A DNA stretch of 45,291 nucleotides, from positions 1 through 45,291 of IMG/VR virus record IMGVR_UViG_3300050821_001062; one strand, written 5' to 3'. Positions 34,933-43,508 of this stretch are shown here, one piece after another (the stretch's first letter is position 1; each line of letters opens with the position of its first letter). Under the pieces are notes generated by a model. It was not told the origin of the DNA. It did not search any database and was given only the letters and a program-made list of their open reading frames with translations. Origin of the DNA: a virus. The position numbers were made by a program, and so were the translations under genes.

Positions 34933-35666
34933 GTCCCACGAGTGTATTCTTTCAGAACTATACTAACACATTGGAGCAAACACTCCTTGAAGACCTAATC
35001 TGTGAAAGCATTCGCATTTACGGATCAGACTGCTACTATTGTCCTCGACAAGAAACACATTTCGACCCATTATTCACCGAAGATGCTCAATCAACATATA
35101 GCTCAGCTTATATGATCGAACTATATCTTAAAAACGTGATGGGGTTTGCGGGCGACAAAGAATTCATGTCAAAGTTGTCAGGCGTGGAAATTCGTGACCA
35201 GATTGTTTTAACAATGGCACGTCGGACCTTCTATGACTTAATCGGACACCAACTAAGCTTCCAGCGTCCTCGGGAAGGTGATATTATCTGGTTCCCCATC
35301 AATAAGCGTGCATTTATTATTCGGTACGTCGAGAACTTTGAGATGTTGTACCAGCTAGGTGCTCTTCAGACATGGGAACTTACATGTGAACTTTTCGAGT
35401 ATTCGTCCGAAAAAATCGCTACAGGTATTGCTGACTTCGATGCTCTTCAGACACAACACTCGTTCAATGTGTTTGACTATGCGATCTACACCGAAGGTTC
35501 TGCCTTTTATCTTACCGATGAATGTGGTACAATTCTTTGTGATGAAAACTTCTATTCAGATAGGATTGATCCTATTTCAGACAATGAACATCTTAATACC
35601 TTAACACTTGATTTAGACCTAATAAATTGGGCAGAAGTCGATCCATTCAGTGAAGGAGTATTGTAA
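34929..35666 (+). CDS. gp14: Neck protein gp14-like
   Basis: gp14 joins gp13 to complete the head and accept the tail. The 245-aa protein fits the T4 length (256 aa). Conserved-looking segments include YGSDCYYCPRQ, then VMGFAGDKEFMSKLSGVEIR and DQIVLTMARRTF, the PREGDIIWFPINKRAFIIRY block, and LGALQTWELTCELFEYSSEK. The ribosome site is GAAGGG, and the ATG overlaps the TGA of the upstream homing endonuclease, so its translation may be coupled to it. Its stop overlaps the next ATG (TAATG). Confidence 0.9.
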   Translation: MSPTSVFFQNYTNTLEQTLLEDLICESIRIYGSDCYYCPRQETHFDPLFTEDAQSTYSSAYMIELYLKNVMGFAGDKEFMSKLSGVEIRDQIVLTMARRTFYDLIGHQLSFQRPREGDIIWFPINKRAFIIRYVENFEMLYQLGALQTWELTCELFEYSSEKIATGIADFDALQTQHSFNVFDYAIYTEGSAFYLTDECGTILCDENFYSDRIDPISDNEHLNTLTLDLDLINWAEVDPFSEGVL

Positions 35667-36196
35667 TGAGACCATTTAAAGAATTCTTGAATGAATCCCT
35701 AGGTAAGAAACTTGTTGATAAGGCTCTAGCTTTTGCCACTAAAGCACACGGAGATACCCCTCGTAAGTACGTAGGTGAGCCTTATATTGAGCATCCTAAA
35801 CGTGTTGCTGCGACAATGAAGGCTCATGGTTTTGATCATCATGTTCAAGCCGCTGCACTTCTACATGACACAATAGAAGACTGTGGAGTGAAATCCCACG
35901 AAATTCATCGTCACTTTGGAAAGCGTGTCGGACACATGGTCGATGCTCTAACCGATCTTCCAAAAGAAGCAGGCAATCGAAAATTTCGAAAAGGTCAAGA
36001 TGACATGCGCCTTCATAACGCATCTCATGAAGTCCAAAGCATTAAGTGCGCTGACACTATTGATAATTCACCCTCGATCAAACAGCACGACCCTGATTTC
36101 TTTAAGGTCTATCGCCACGAAAAACAAAATCTTCTTGGGGGGTTTACTAAGGCACATCCCGAGTTATTAAAACGAGCAAAGGCATCTATTGAATAA
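35666..36196 (+). CDS. Small HD-domain alarmone hydrolase (SpoT/MESH1-like), possible capsid internal protein
   Basis: The 176-aa protein matches the RelA/SpoT HD hydrolase domain over its whole length, without a synthetase domain (MESH1-type enzymes are about 180 aa). Visible are AFATKAHGDTPRKYVGEPYI, EHPKRVA with H43, the LLHDTIED motif with H67, D68, E71 and D72, FGKRVGHMVDALTDLPKE, and the KCADTIDN motif with D130. All four expected metal ligands (H43, H67, D68, D130) are present, so (p)ppGpp 3'-pyrophosphohydrolase activity is plausible. The N-terminus MRPFKEFLNES resembles the capsid-targeting leader MKTYQEFIAEA of T4 internal proteins, with L-x-E like the gp21 protease site. GAAGGAG precedes the ATG. 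It is linked to gp14 and gp15 by TAATG overlaps. Confidence 0.85.
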   Translation: MRPFKEFLNESLGKKLVDKALAFATKAHGDTPRKYVGEPYIEHPKRVAATMKAHGFDHHVQAAALLHDTIEDCGVKSHEIHRHFGKRVGHMVDALTDLPKEAGNRKFRKGQDDMRLHNASHEVQSIKCADTIDNSPSIKQHDPDFFKVYRHEKQNLLGGFTKAHPELLKRAKASIE

Positions 36197-37308
36197 TGTT
36201 TCAGAATTCATTCTATTGGCATCTAATACGTAAATATGTTATCCTGTTTGGTACCCTTTTCAAGGATACCTATATAAAGCGTTATGATGATAATGGGCTC
36301 GAAATAGGTGATATTAAAGTACCCATCCAATATGCCCCTAAGGATAAACTCTTTGTGCGTCTACTCGATAACCCGGATGCCAACCGAGACTACGCAACCA
36401 TCCTACCTCGTATGTCATTTGAAATTGTTCAACCCGGTTTCCAATATGATGCTCAGCGTAAGTTTGGTTCAATCAACAAATGGACACAAGCTAATACCAG
36501 CAACTTAGGTCGCGTACAAGCTCAATATCAACCTGTTCCATATGATATTTCTTTTGCTCTATACATTTATGCTAACGACATGGAAGATGCTTTGAAGATT
36601 GTTGAAAGCATAGTGCCGATGTTCACGCCTGATTGGACTGCCAACGTTTGGCTTATTCCAGAAATTAACGAAAAGCGTGATATCCCTATTATCATGACGG
36701 GGGGTCCTGTCATGACCGATATCTATGATGGTGATTTCAAAAAGCGTCGAATGATCACATTCACTCTCAACTTCGTCATGAAAGCTTGGTTCTTTGGTCC
36801 GATCAAACAGAAGCCAATCATCAAGTTTATCGATGTCAACGTTAGTGCGCTTAATCACGAAGATGTTGAACTTACAGCTAACGACGCGACATTGGATTTC
36901 ATTATCCAAGGACAACCCGCGATGTTGGCAAATGGTTCTCCGACATCAAATATTGCTCAGTCGGTTCCTGTTACCACTATCTCCATTTTGAATGATTTTG
37001 GTTATGGTGAAGTCACCAATGTTGTTATTAGTGAAGGTCCATCATTCGATAAAACGACCCTTTACGCTCTACCAGCTATACCGGGCTTGATGATCATCGA
37101 TACTGCCAATACCAATTGGCAATTTGGTACTCCGGTATCAGGTAATGATACATTGATCCTTCATAATCAAGCATCGGCAAATGTTTATGGTAATATTGTC
37201 ACTATTAAAAATGGTATTGTTTGGTTCCAGCAATCTAATGGAAACTGGTACTATAACATAAGTAATACTAACAATTTCACTCCTAACGGAAATACAGGAC
37301 CATTCTAA
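36196..37308 (+). CDS. gp15: Tail sheath stabiliser gp15-like
   Basis: gp15 caps the completed tail and binds the last sheath/tube ring and the neck. The 370-aa protein has the family N-terminus (FYWHLIRKYVILFGTLFKDT) and blocks VPIQYAPKDKLFVRLL, LPRMSFEIVQPGFQYDAQRK, VPYDISFALYIYANDMEDAL, and IVPMFTPDWTANVW. The MITFTLNFVMKAWFFGPI segment ends the conserved core near residue 210. T4 gp15 is 272 aa, so about 100 residues at the C-terminus are extra. These are an Asn-rich beta extension resembling the fibre-type sequences elsewhere here. The start is TAATG-coupled to the alarmone hydrolase. Confidence 0.9.
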   Translation: MFQNSFYWHLIRKYVILFGTLFKDTYIKRYDDNGLEIGDIKVPIQYAPKDKLFVRLLDNPDANRDYATILPRMSFEIVQPGFQYDAQRKFGSINKWTQANTSNLGRVQAQYQPVPYDISFALYIYANDMEDALKIVESIVPMFTPDWTANVWLIPEINEKRDIPIIMTGGPVMTDIYDGDFKKRRMITFTLNFVMKAWFFGPIKQKPIIKFIDVNVSALNHEDVELTANDATLDFIIQGQPAMLANGSPTSNIAQSVPVTTISILNDFGYGEVTNVVISEGPSFDKTTLYALPAIPGLMIIDTANTNWQFGTPVSGNDTLILHNQASANVYGNIVTIKNGIVWFQQSNGNWYYNISNTNNFTPNGNTGPF

Positions 37309-38930
37309 TGAGATTTTTACTTGAATATGGAGGGGAATTCAAGAACCAAGATTGGTTTAAGAAATTTACTCCTGATGATCAGAAACGATACTTAGATCAA
37401 CAGGCACGCCTCGCCAAGAAAAAAGAGAAGGTGCGCCCTCAAGATCAATTCATTCATAAGGATGCCCCTATTTCTACCGAAAAGGGGGGTGTACCATTTC
37501 CGTTACAGGATCATCACGTTGAAGGATTGTCAGCTAATGAAATTCACGATCCCGAGCATCCGTCAATGGCAACAGGTTCACACACTACGGAAGAAATTGG
37601 TCAGTACCTTCATGAGCGCGGTAGTCGAGCACTTCAAAGGCTTGGTGTTGAAGGTGGTCAAATCACTGGTCCTAATCCCCACACAGATAACATCCTTATA
37701 CACACTCTGGCGCACGAAGTCAAGGGGGCAATGAAACGCGGTGGTAAAGTAGGAACCGATTGGTACACTACCAAATTCAAAAAGGCTATGAAAGCTGCAT
37801 CTGACATCTATCCTGAATTGGCTAAAGATAAACACGCGCGCATGGCATTTACTGCTGCTCTTGCTGTCACTTCTCAGGGTGAAAAGGTTGGATCAAACGT
37901 TAATCTAACCGACCAAGTTTACTCTTACTACCGTCAACATGGCAAATTCCCCGAGAATATTAAAGCGGTTAAAGGCAATGTTATGAGTAATAGTTTCAAA
38001 AAACTCAACTACATGCTCAAAGAACTTGGTCCTGAAGGTACTCACAAGTTTCTTCATTCTCAGACTACAGTACGAGAACTTGAAAATATGGGTCATTCTA
38101 TTTCGGGTGAAAATAAAGATACTAAAGTTCATGGTTCTTCTATTCTTGGTCCAAAGATCGGGGGAGGGTTTTTTCAAAACCTTAATGGTAACTTCGATCC
38201 TGTAACAATGGACCTTTGGTTTATGCGATCTTGGGGACGGTTAACTGGTACTCTCACTGGTGGGGCTGATACCGAAAAGAGCACAAAGAAGTTTGTTGAT
38301 GAATTAAAGAAGCACGGATTACCTGTTCCAAAGAACAAGACAGCCCTTAATCATCTTGCTAATATGGTCCAATCCAAACATGAACATGATTTTAAAGTCA
38401 ATCGTGCCGATTATGATTCGGGTAAAAAAGAAAAATCAAAGCTAACGAATGCCGCTATTCGTCATCTTCATAACCAGACTGGACTTAAGGAAATTCCGGG
38501 TGGTGGTAAAGAGCGTGAATGGATGCGAGATATAGTAAATAAGACACGAGAGAAACTTGCTAAAGAAGGTCATAAGTTTACCAACGCTGACCTACAGGCT
38601 GTTCTTTGGTATCCCGAGAAAGAGCTATATGCAAAACTTGGGGGCAAACAAAAGACTGAGCAAATCAACGTGGACTATCATGATGCGATCAAGGCTCTAG
38701 GCGAAAAGAAGAAAGAAGCCAATAAGCAATTCAAGTCTCTTCAAGAAGGTAAAACTTGGAAAGACCTTGAAAAGTTTCACGGTTCCTATCATCCTTGGCA
38801 AGATGAAGATGAAGAAGATCAGACCCATATGTCTGATGAACAAGCAAGAAAGTTTGCTCAACGTATCAAAGCAAACTACATGCTTGATGATGTAGTGAAG
38901 AAGTTTAAGGATAATAAAAATGCAAAATGA
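37308..38930 (+). CDS. Conserved-looking 540-aa protein of unknown function between gp15 and gp16
   Basis: The protein is highly charged and soluble. The N-terminal part (residues 1-60) is Lys-rich and starts MRFLLEYGGEF. A helical core from about 100 to 320 includes YLHERGSRALQRLGVE, LIHTLAHEVKGAM, WYTTKFKKAMKAASDIYPEL, MAFTAALAVTSQGEKVGSNV, and the striking FDPVTMDLWFMRSWGRLTG near residues 298-316. A long basic, coiled C-terminus follows (KALGEKKKEANKQFKSL, then an acidic DEDEEDQ). I do not recognise the family. It is not part of the T4 set here; gp15 and gp16 are adjacent in T4. The helical core with a W/R signature may be a nucleic-acid or head-packaged protein. It is TAATG-coupled upstream and overlaps gp16 by 11 nt. 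Confidence 0.7.
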   Translation: MRFLLEYGGEFKNQDWFKKFTPDDQKRYLDQQARLAKKKEKVRPQDQFIHKDAPISTEKGGVPFPLQDHHVEGLSANEIHDPEHPSMATGSHTTEEIGQYLHERGSRALQRLGVEGGQITGPNPHTDNILIHTLAHEVKGAMKRGGKVGTDWYTTKFKKAMKAASDIYPELAKDKHARMAFTAALAVTSQGEKVGSNVNLTDQVYSYYRQHGKFPENIKAVKGNVMSNSFKKLNYMLKELGPEGTHKFLHSQTTVRELENMGHSISGENKDTKVHGSSILGPKIGGGFFQNLNGNFDPVTMDLWFMRSWGRLTGTLTGGADTEKSTKKFVDELKKHGLPVPKNKTALNHLANMVQSKHEHDFKVNRADYDSGKKEKSKLTNAAIRHLHNQTGLKEIPGGGKEREWMRDIVNKTREKLAKEGHKFTNADLQAVLWYPEKELYAKLGGKQKTEQINVDYHDAIKALGEKKKEANKQFKSLQEGKTWKDLEKFHGSYHPWQDEDEEDQTHMSDEQARKFAQRIKANYMLDDVVKKFKDNKNAK

Positions 38931-39333
38931 ATTGATTGAATTAGAACCATATAATGGCGAAATCATAACACCTGAAACTATTGATAAGGATGGTGTCATT
39001 ATCGATATGAAACAACTTGTAGCTGATTATCAGTTATCTCGTGAAAATATTATGACAGTCATCAATAATGTCAGTTCATCAATTGATGCTCTTACGATGC
39101 TCTCTGACCAGGGTCAAGAAGCCCGTATGTATGAAGTTCTAGGCAAACAAAACCAAATCCTTTTGGAAGCAACTCGTGACCTTATTGACCTTAATACCAA
39201 AATCAAAACCTTAGTTACGTACATCAAAGAAGTAAATAATAACGAAACACATATTACCAACAACATCTTTACTGGTTCCACAGATGAACTATCTAAACTT
39301 GTGGTTGCAATGAGAAAAGAAGGTAAGCTTTGA
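38920..39333 (+). CDS. gp16: Terminase small subunit gp16-like
   Basis: The small terminase forms a ring that recognises DNA ends and stimulates the gp17 motor. This 137-aa product is mainly helical: LVADYQLSRENIMTVINNVS (start of the DNA-binding/helical core), QEARMYEVLGKQNQILLEAT, and RDLIDLNTKIKTLVTYIKEV, a coiled coil at residues 60-105. The tail is Asn/Thr-rich (TNNIFTGSTDELSKLVVAMR). T4 gp16 is 164 aa. It overlaps both neighbours (ATG inside the preceding ORF; its TGA overlaps the gp17 TTG), and TAAGGA is its ribosome site. Position directly before gp17 supports the call. Confidence 0.85.
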   Translation: MQNELIELEPYNGEIITPETIDKDGVIIDMKQLVADYQLSRENIMTVINNVSSSIDALTMLSDQGQEARMYEVLGKQNQILLEATRDLIDLNTKIKTLVTYIKEVNNNETHITNNIFTGSTDELSKLVVAMRKEGKL

Positions 39334-41078
39334 GCCAAAGTGCTGCGGAACGTCTAGCGCGTTCCAGAATGAATAGGTCTACAGATATTAGATATCTCCA
39401 AAAGTTTAGACCTTTCCGGGGAAACAATCTACTTAAGCGTGAAGGTGAAGATATCGAATTCACCCAAACACAACTTGAAGAATACATTAAGTGTTCTGAT
39501 GACCCCGAGTATTTTATTGAAAACTACGTCAAAATCATTCACCCTGACCGCGGTTTGGTTAAGTTTGAATTAAGAGATTATCAACGTAAGATTGTACAGA
39601 GTGTTGTAAACAACCGTTTTACAATCGTTGCAACCGCACGTCAAGTAGGTAAGTCTACTACAATCATTGCGATACTATTATGGTATGTTCTATTCCATCG
39701 AGAAAAGGTTGTAGCTCTTCTAGCTAACAAAGGTGATACTGCCCGACTTACCATGTCGAAGTTTCACGTCGCCTATCAAAACTTACCAAAATGGATGCAA
39801 CAAGGTGTTAAAGAATGGAACAAAGGTTCCGTTTATCTTGAAAACGAATGTCGTATTATTGCTGCCGCTACTTCATCATCAGCTATTCGTGGTTTCACCA
39901 TCAACTTCTTGTTTCTTGACGAGTGTGCTCACATCATGGGTAAACAGTGGGAAGAATTCGAATTGGCAACTCTTCCGACCGTTTCAGAATCGAAGGAATC
40001 GAAAATTGTCCAAGTTTCCACCCCCCGAGGCTTGAACCATTTCTACAAATACTGGAAGGATGCTGAAAAAGGACTTAACGGTTATAATCCAATCAAGGTG
40101 AACTGGAACGAGGTACCGGGACGTGACGAACAGTGGTACAAAGAAATCCTTGGTTCGATGGGTAATAATACCGACAAATTCAGTCAAGAATATGGCGTTG
40201 AATTCCTTGGTTCGTCTAATACTTTAATCGCCGGTTGGAAACTTAAAGAGCTAGCTCATGACACTCCTATTCATTCGAAAATGGGTTTGTCTCAATATAA
40301 AATACCTGATCCTGAATGTACGTATATGATGACGGTCGATACCTCTCATGGTAAGGGATTGGATTATTCAGCTTTCCAAGTAGTCAACTGTTCCCGAATG
40401 CCATATGAAATTGTCTGTTCCTATCGAAGCAACAACGTCACTCCGAATGACTTTGCCGATCTTATTCATAAAACAGCCCTTATATATAATAGTGCAGCGA
40501 TCCTAGTTGAAACAAATGACATCGGCTACAATATCTGTTCCCTTCTTATTAACGACTTTGAATACGACAATATGCTTTATACCATTTCGAACGCTGGTCG
40601 AGGGGGTAAGAGAATTACCACTATGGCTGGTCCAGGCGTTGATACTGGTTTGAAGCAAACCATCCATTCCAAAAAAATTGGATGTACTATTCTAAAACTT
40701 TTGATTGAAAGTAATCAATTAATCGTCCCTGACTTTCATACTATTGAAGAATTAGCAACATTTTCGAAGCATTTAGAGAGTTATAAAGCTGAAGAAGGTT
40801 GCCATGATGATATGGTTATGTGTTTGGTCATGTTTGCATGGCTTTCTAGTCAAGAAACGTTTAAAGAAATTTCTAACGTAAATACCCTGAAGGTGATATC
40901 CGATCACCCCGAAGAACAACTTAAAGAGGACCTAATACCGTTCGGTTTTGTTGAAGATAATAATGACAAGGAAACAATTGAAGAAAAATCTTATCGATTT
41001 TACAATTCTTTCCTCTTTCCTGAAGCAGAAGATGACCCACCGGTCATAGATTTGGTTGTGGACCCGTGGCATTTCTAA
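39330..41078 (+). CDS. gp17: Terminase large subunit gp17-like (packaging ATPase/nuclease)
   Basis: gp17 translocates DNA into the prohead and cuts the concatemer. The 582-aa protein (T4: 610) has an ATPase with Walker A ARQVGKST at 103-110, Walker B FLFLDE at 193-198, and the coupling segment VSTPRG at 229-234. The RNase H-like nuclease follows, with D337 in MMTVDTS, E394 in ILVETND, and D493/D494 in GCHDDMV. The start is TTG at 39330, with GAAGGTAAG before it and a TTGA overlap with gp16; an internal ATG at residue 14 lacks a good ribosome site. Catalytic residues look intact. Downstream is a 66-bp promoter gap, then gp18. Confidence 0.96.
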   Translation: MSQSAAERLARSRMNRSTDIRYLQKFRPFRGNNLLKREGEDIEFTQTQLEEYIKCSDDPEYFIENYVKIIHPDRGLVKFELRDYQRKIVQSVVNNRFTIVATARQVGKSTTIIAILLWYVLFHREKVVALLANKGDTARLTMSKFHVAYQNLPKWMQQGVKEWNKGSVYLENECRIIAAATSSSAIRGFTINFLFLDECAHIMGKQWEEFELATLPTVSESKESKIVQVSTPRGLNHFYKYWKDAEKGLNGYNPIKVNWNEVPGRDEQWYKEILGSMGNNTDKFSQEYGVEFLGSSNTLIAGWKLKELAHDTPIHSKMGLSQYKIPDPECTYMMTVDTSHGKGLDYSAFQVVNCSRMPYEIVCSYRSNNVTPNDFADLIHKTALIYNSAAILVETNDIGYNICSLLINDFEYDNMLYTISNAGRGGKRITTMAGPGVDTGLKQTIHSKKIGCTILKLLIESNQLIVPDFHTIEELATFSKHLESYKAEEGCHDDMVMCLVMFAWLSSQETFKEISNVNTLKVISDHPEEQLKEDLIPFGFVEDNNDKETIEEKSYRFYNSFLFPEAEDDPPVIDLVVDPWHF

Positions 41079-41086
41079 TGAAACTA

Positions 41087-41134
41087 CCCAATTTATAAAT
41101 ATATACGAATGGTTTTATAAAAATAATAATTGGG
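41087..41134 (+). promoter_or_regulatory. Long-range inverted repeat flanking the gp18 late promoter and ribosome site
   Basis: CCCAATT (41087-41093) is complementary to AATTGGG (41128-41134), and the 3' arm overlaps the gp18 ribosome site GGGAGAA (41132-41138). The late promoter sits between the arms, so late transcripts would lack the 5' arm. The stem is only 7 bp with a 34-nt loop. Confidence 0.4.
41094..41101 (+). promoter_or_regulatory. Perfect T4 late promoter TATAAATA (gp18)
   Basis: TATAAATA is identical to the T4 late consensus and lies 43 nt before the sheath gene ATG, in an AT-rich gap after gp17. It is the strongest late promoter in the window and serves the most abundant tail protein. 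Confidence 0.85.
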
Positions 41135-41144
41135 AGAATTCTAA

Positions 41145-43478
41145 ATGATCCAATCCTTCTTGGTCAGCCCTGGCGTTAATGTCACCGAATACGATCTATC
41201 ACAAATCGTATCGTCTGTCGCTACTTCAGATGCCGCTGTAGCCGGTGTTTTTGAATGGGGTCCTGTTAATCAAATTCAGCTTATCGGCACCGAAGTCGAA
41301 CTTGCTGCTCAGTATTCAACACCCACCAATTTTAACCCGGAAACTTGGTTTACCGGAGCTAACTTCCTAGGTTACGGTCAGCGTCTTCACGTATGTCGTG
41401 CTGGTGATATGGCTGGTAACACTTGGCAGGTTGGTAACTCTTCGACCACAATTACCGCTAACTCTGGTATTATCACCGGGGTAAACACCGCAAATCTAGT
41501 AGTTGGTCAGCTTCTATTCTATGATTCTTCAGGTTCTCTAACCTACAATCCGAAGGTTGAATTTGCTATCGTCGGTATTCTTTCCGGTACTTCACTTCAG
41601 GTTTCTGGTCCTGCATCTCAAAATGCAACCGGTGCAAACCTTATTTTCCGTGACGATATTCTTTACTCGGCTGTCGGACAAGAATATACTGAACAAAATA
41701 TTGAATGGGCAGAACAAATTGTTGCTAACAACAGCACTTACGCAAACGTTTATCAAAACTTCGATGAAAGTGTCAATTGGGTCGCTAAGTGGCCAGGAAC
41801 TTTGGGTAATTCCATTGGTCTTTCTCAGTGTGATACTGCCAATCAGTATTCATCTAACTTGGTTATCTATGCTAACAACCAGATGAACGCTCAAACCAGC
41901 TTCATGCTTGCCAATATTGGTTCAAACACCGTTTTGTTCCAGTTCTCTTCGGCAAACACTGCAAACGGTCTTGCTGCAAACGCTCAAGCTCACCAAATTC
42001 TTAGTGATATTTCCATCGGTGATATTATTCAGGTTGGTAACAACTCTCTTGGTTTCCAGTATCTTTCGGTTACCAATACTACACCTGTTTCTGTTAGCGG
42101 TACCAACACTGCATCGTTTACTGTCCAATTAAACGACAACTATATTCTTGGTGCTAACCTAATCAATTATGGTCCGGTCCAGCGTTATTGGCAGTTCTTC
42201 AACTCTGTTGGTGGTCCTCCGGGTTCTTCGGCTTACCAGCTTCAGTATGGTAACAACTTCGCTGCTGACGAAATGCACATTGTTATCTTTGATACCAATG
42301 GTGACTTCTCGTCTTCACCGGGTACCGTTCTTGAAGTTTATGAAAAGGTTTCCCGTGCAAACGACTCTGTTCAAGTTGATGGTGGTACTAATTACTACAA
42401 GAACATTCTTAATCAACAGTCAAAGTATGTTTGGGCAGGTTTCGACCGTGATTTGGCACCGACCAACACCGCAATTTACCTAACTTCTTCGACTGGAACT
42501 GCTCCGTTGACTTACTATCTTTATGGTGGTGCAGATGGTCCTGATGAAGCTAACGTTTCCCTAGGTGCTCTTCTAACTGCATGGGGGCAATTCGTTGACC
42601 CTGAAGTCATCGATATCTCCCTTGTATGTCAAGGTAAGGCACGTGGTTTGGGTGTTTCTTCTAATACTCAGCTTGGTACTTGGTTGATCCAGCACTTGTC
42701 ACAAAAGCGACGTGACTGTGTGACCTTCATTTCACCGGATAAGAACATTGTTGTTTATAACCAATATAATGAAGTTCAAGACATGATCAATGCTCGAAAT
42801 GTAATGCCATCCTCTTCGTATGGTGTTATGGATTCTGGCTATAAGTACCAGTACGACCAGTATAACGACATCTACCGTTACATTCCAATGAACGGTGACA
42901 TCGCTGGTCTTTGTGCTTATACCGACCAAATTCGTGCTCCTTGGTGGTCCCCGGCTGGTTTCTCTCGTGGTCAAATCAATGACGTTATCTACCTTGCATT
43001 CAACCCGAAGCAGGCAGACCGTGACTTGCTTTACCCGAGCCAAATCAACCCGGTCGTTACCTTCCCTGGAAAGGGAACCATCCTTTATGGTGACAAGACC
43101 TTGTATGCATTCGATTCGGCATTCTCTCGAATTAACGTTCGTCGTCTATTCATTGTTATCGAAAAGGCAATCTCAGCAGCCGCTCAGAACTACCTATTCG
43201 AATTCAACGATGACTTTACCCGAGCACAGTTTAAGGCAATGGTTAATCCATACCTTAAGGCAATTCAGGGACAGCGTGGTATCTATGACTTCTTGGTCGT
43301 TTGTGACGCTTCTAACAACCCACCGGATGTTATCGACGCAAACCAGTTTATCGCAGATATCTACGTAAAACCGGCTCGTTCGATCAACTTCATTCAGCTA
43401 AACTTCGTCGCTGTCGCAACTGGTGTCGCATTTACTGAAGTCGTAGGGCAGTTTGGTGGAACTCCTGCGGTTACCTAG
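41145..43478 (+). CDS. gp18: Tail sheath protein gp18-like
   Basis: gp18 is the contractile sheath subunit. The 777-aa protein (T4: 659) starts SFLVSPGVNVTEYDLS, the universal sheath N-terminus, followed by AGVFEWGPVNQIQLIGTEVE and GANFLGYGQRLHVCRAGD. A variable central insertion (about residues 90-450) is Asn/Thr/Ser-rich. The C-terminal core has PWWSPAGFSRGQIND near residue 600, GDKTLYAFDSAFSRINVRRL at about 649, ALFEFND-like YLFEFNDDFTRAQF, and VKPARSINFIQLNFVAVATG near the end. Strong GGGAGAA and TATAAATA elements suit high expression. A terminator lies 33 nt after the stop. Confidence 0.96.
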   Translation: MIQSFLVSPGVNVTEYDLSQIVSSVATSDAAVAGVFEWGPVNQIQLIGTEVELAAQYSTPTNFNPETWFTGANFLGYGQRLHVCRAGDMAGNTWQVGNSSTTITANSGIITGVNTANLVVGQLLFYDSSGSLTYNPKVEFAIVGILSGTSLQVSGPASQNATGANLIFRDDILYSAVGQEYTEQNIEWAEQIVANNSTYANVYQNFDESVNWVAKWPGTLGNSIGLSQCDTANQYSSNLVIYANNQMNAQTSFMLANIGSNTVLFQFSSANTANGLAANAQAHQILSDISIGDIIQVGNNSLGFQYLSVTNTTPVSVSGTNTASFTVQLNDNYILGANLINYGPVQRYWQFFNSVGGPPGSSAYQLQYGNNFAADEMHIVIFDTNGDFSSSPGTVLEVYEKVSRANDSVQVDGGTNYYKNILNQQSKYVWAGFDRDLAPTNTAIYLTSSTGTAPLTYYLYGGADGPDEANVSLGALLTAWGQFVDPEVIDISLVCQGKARGLGVSSNTQLGTWLIQHLSQKRRDCVTFISPDKNIVVYNQYNEVQDMINARNVMPSSSYGVMDSGYKYQYDQYNDIYRYIPMNGDIAGLCAYTDQIRAPWWSPAGFSRGQINDVIYLAFNPKQADRDLLYPSQINPVVTFPGKGTILYGDKTLYAFDSAFSRINVRRLFIVIEKAISAAAQNYLFEFNDDFTRAQFKAMVNPYLKAIQGQRGIYDFLVVCDASNNPPDVIDANQFIADIYVKPARSINFIQLNFVAVATGVAFTEVVGQFGGTPAVT

Positions 43479-43508
43479 TACCGTACAATAGGTCGATTAA
43501 CCGATTAC

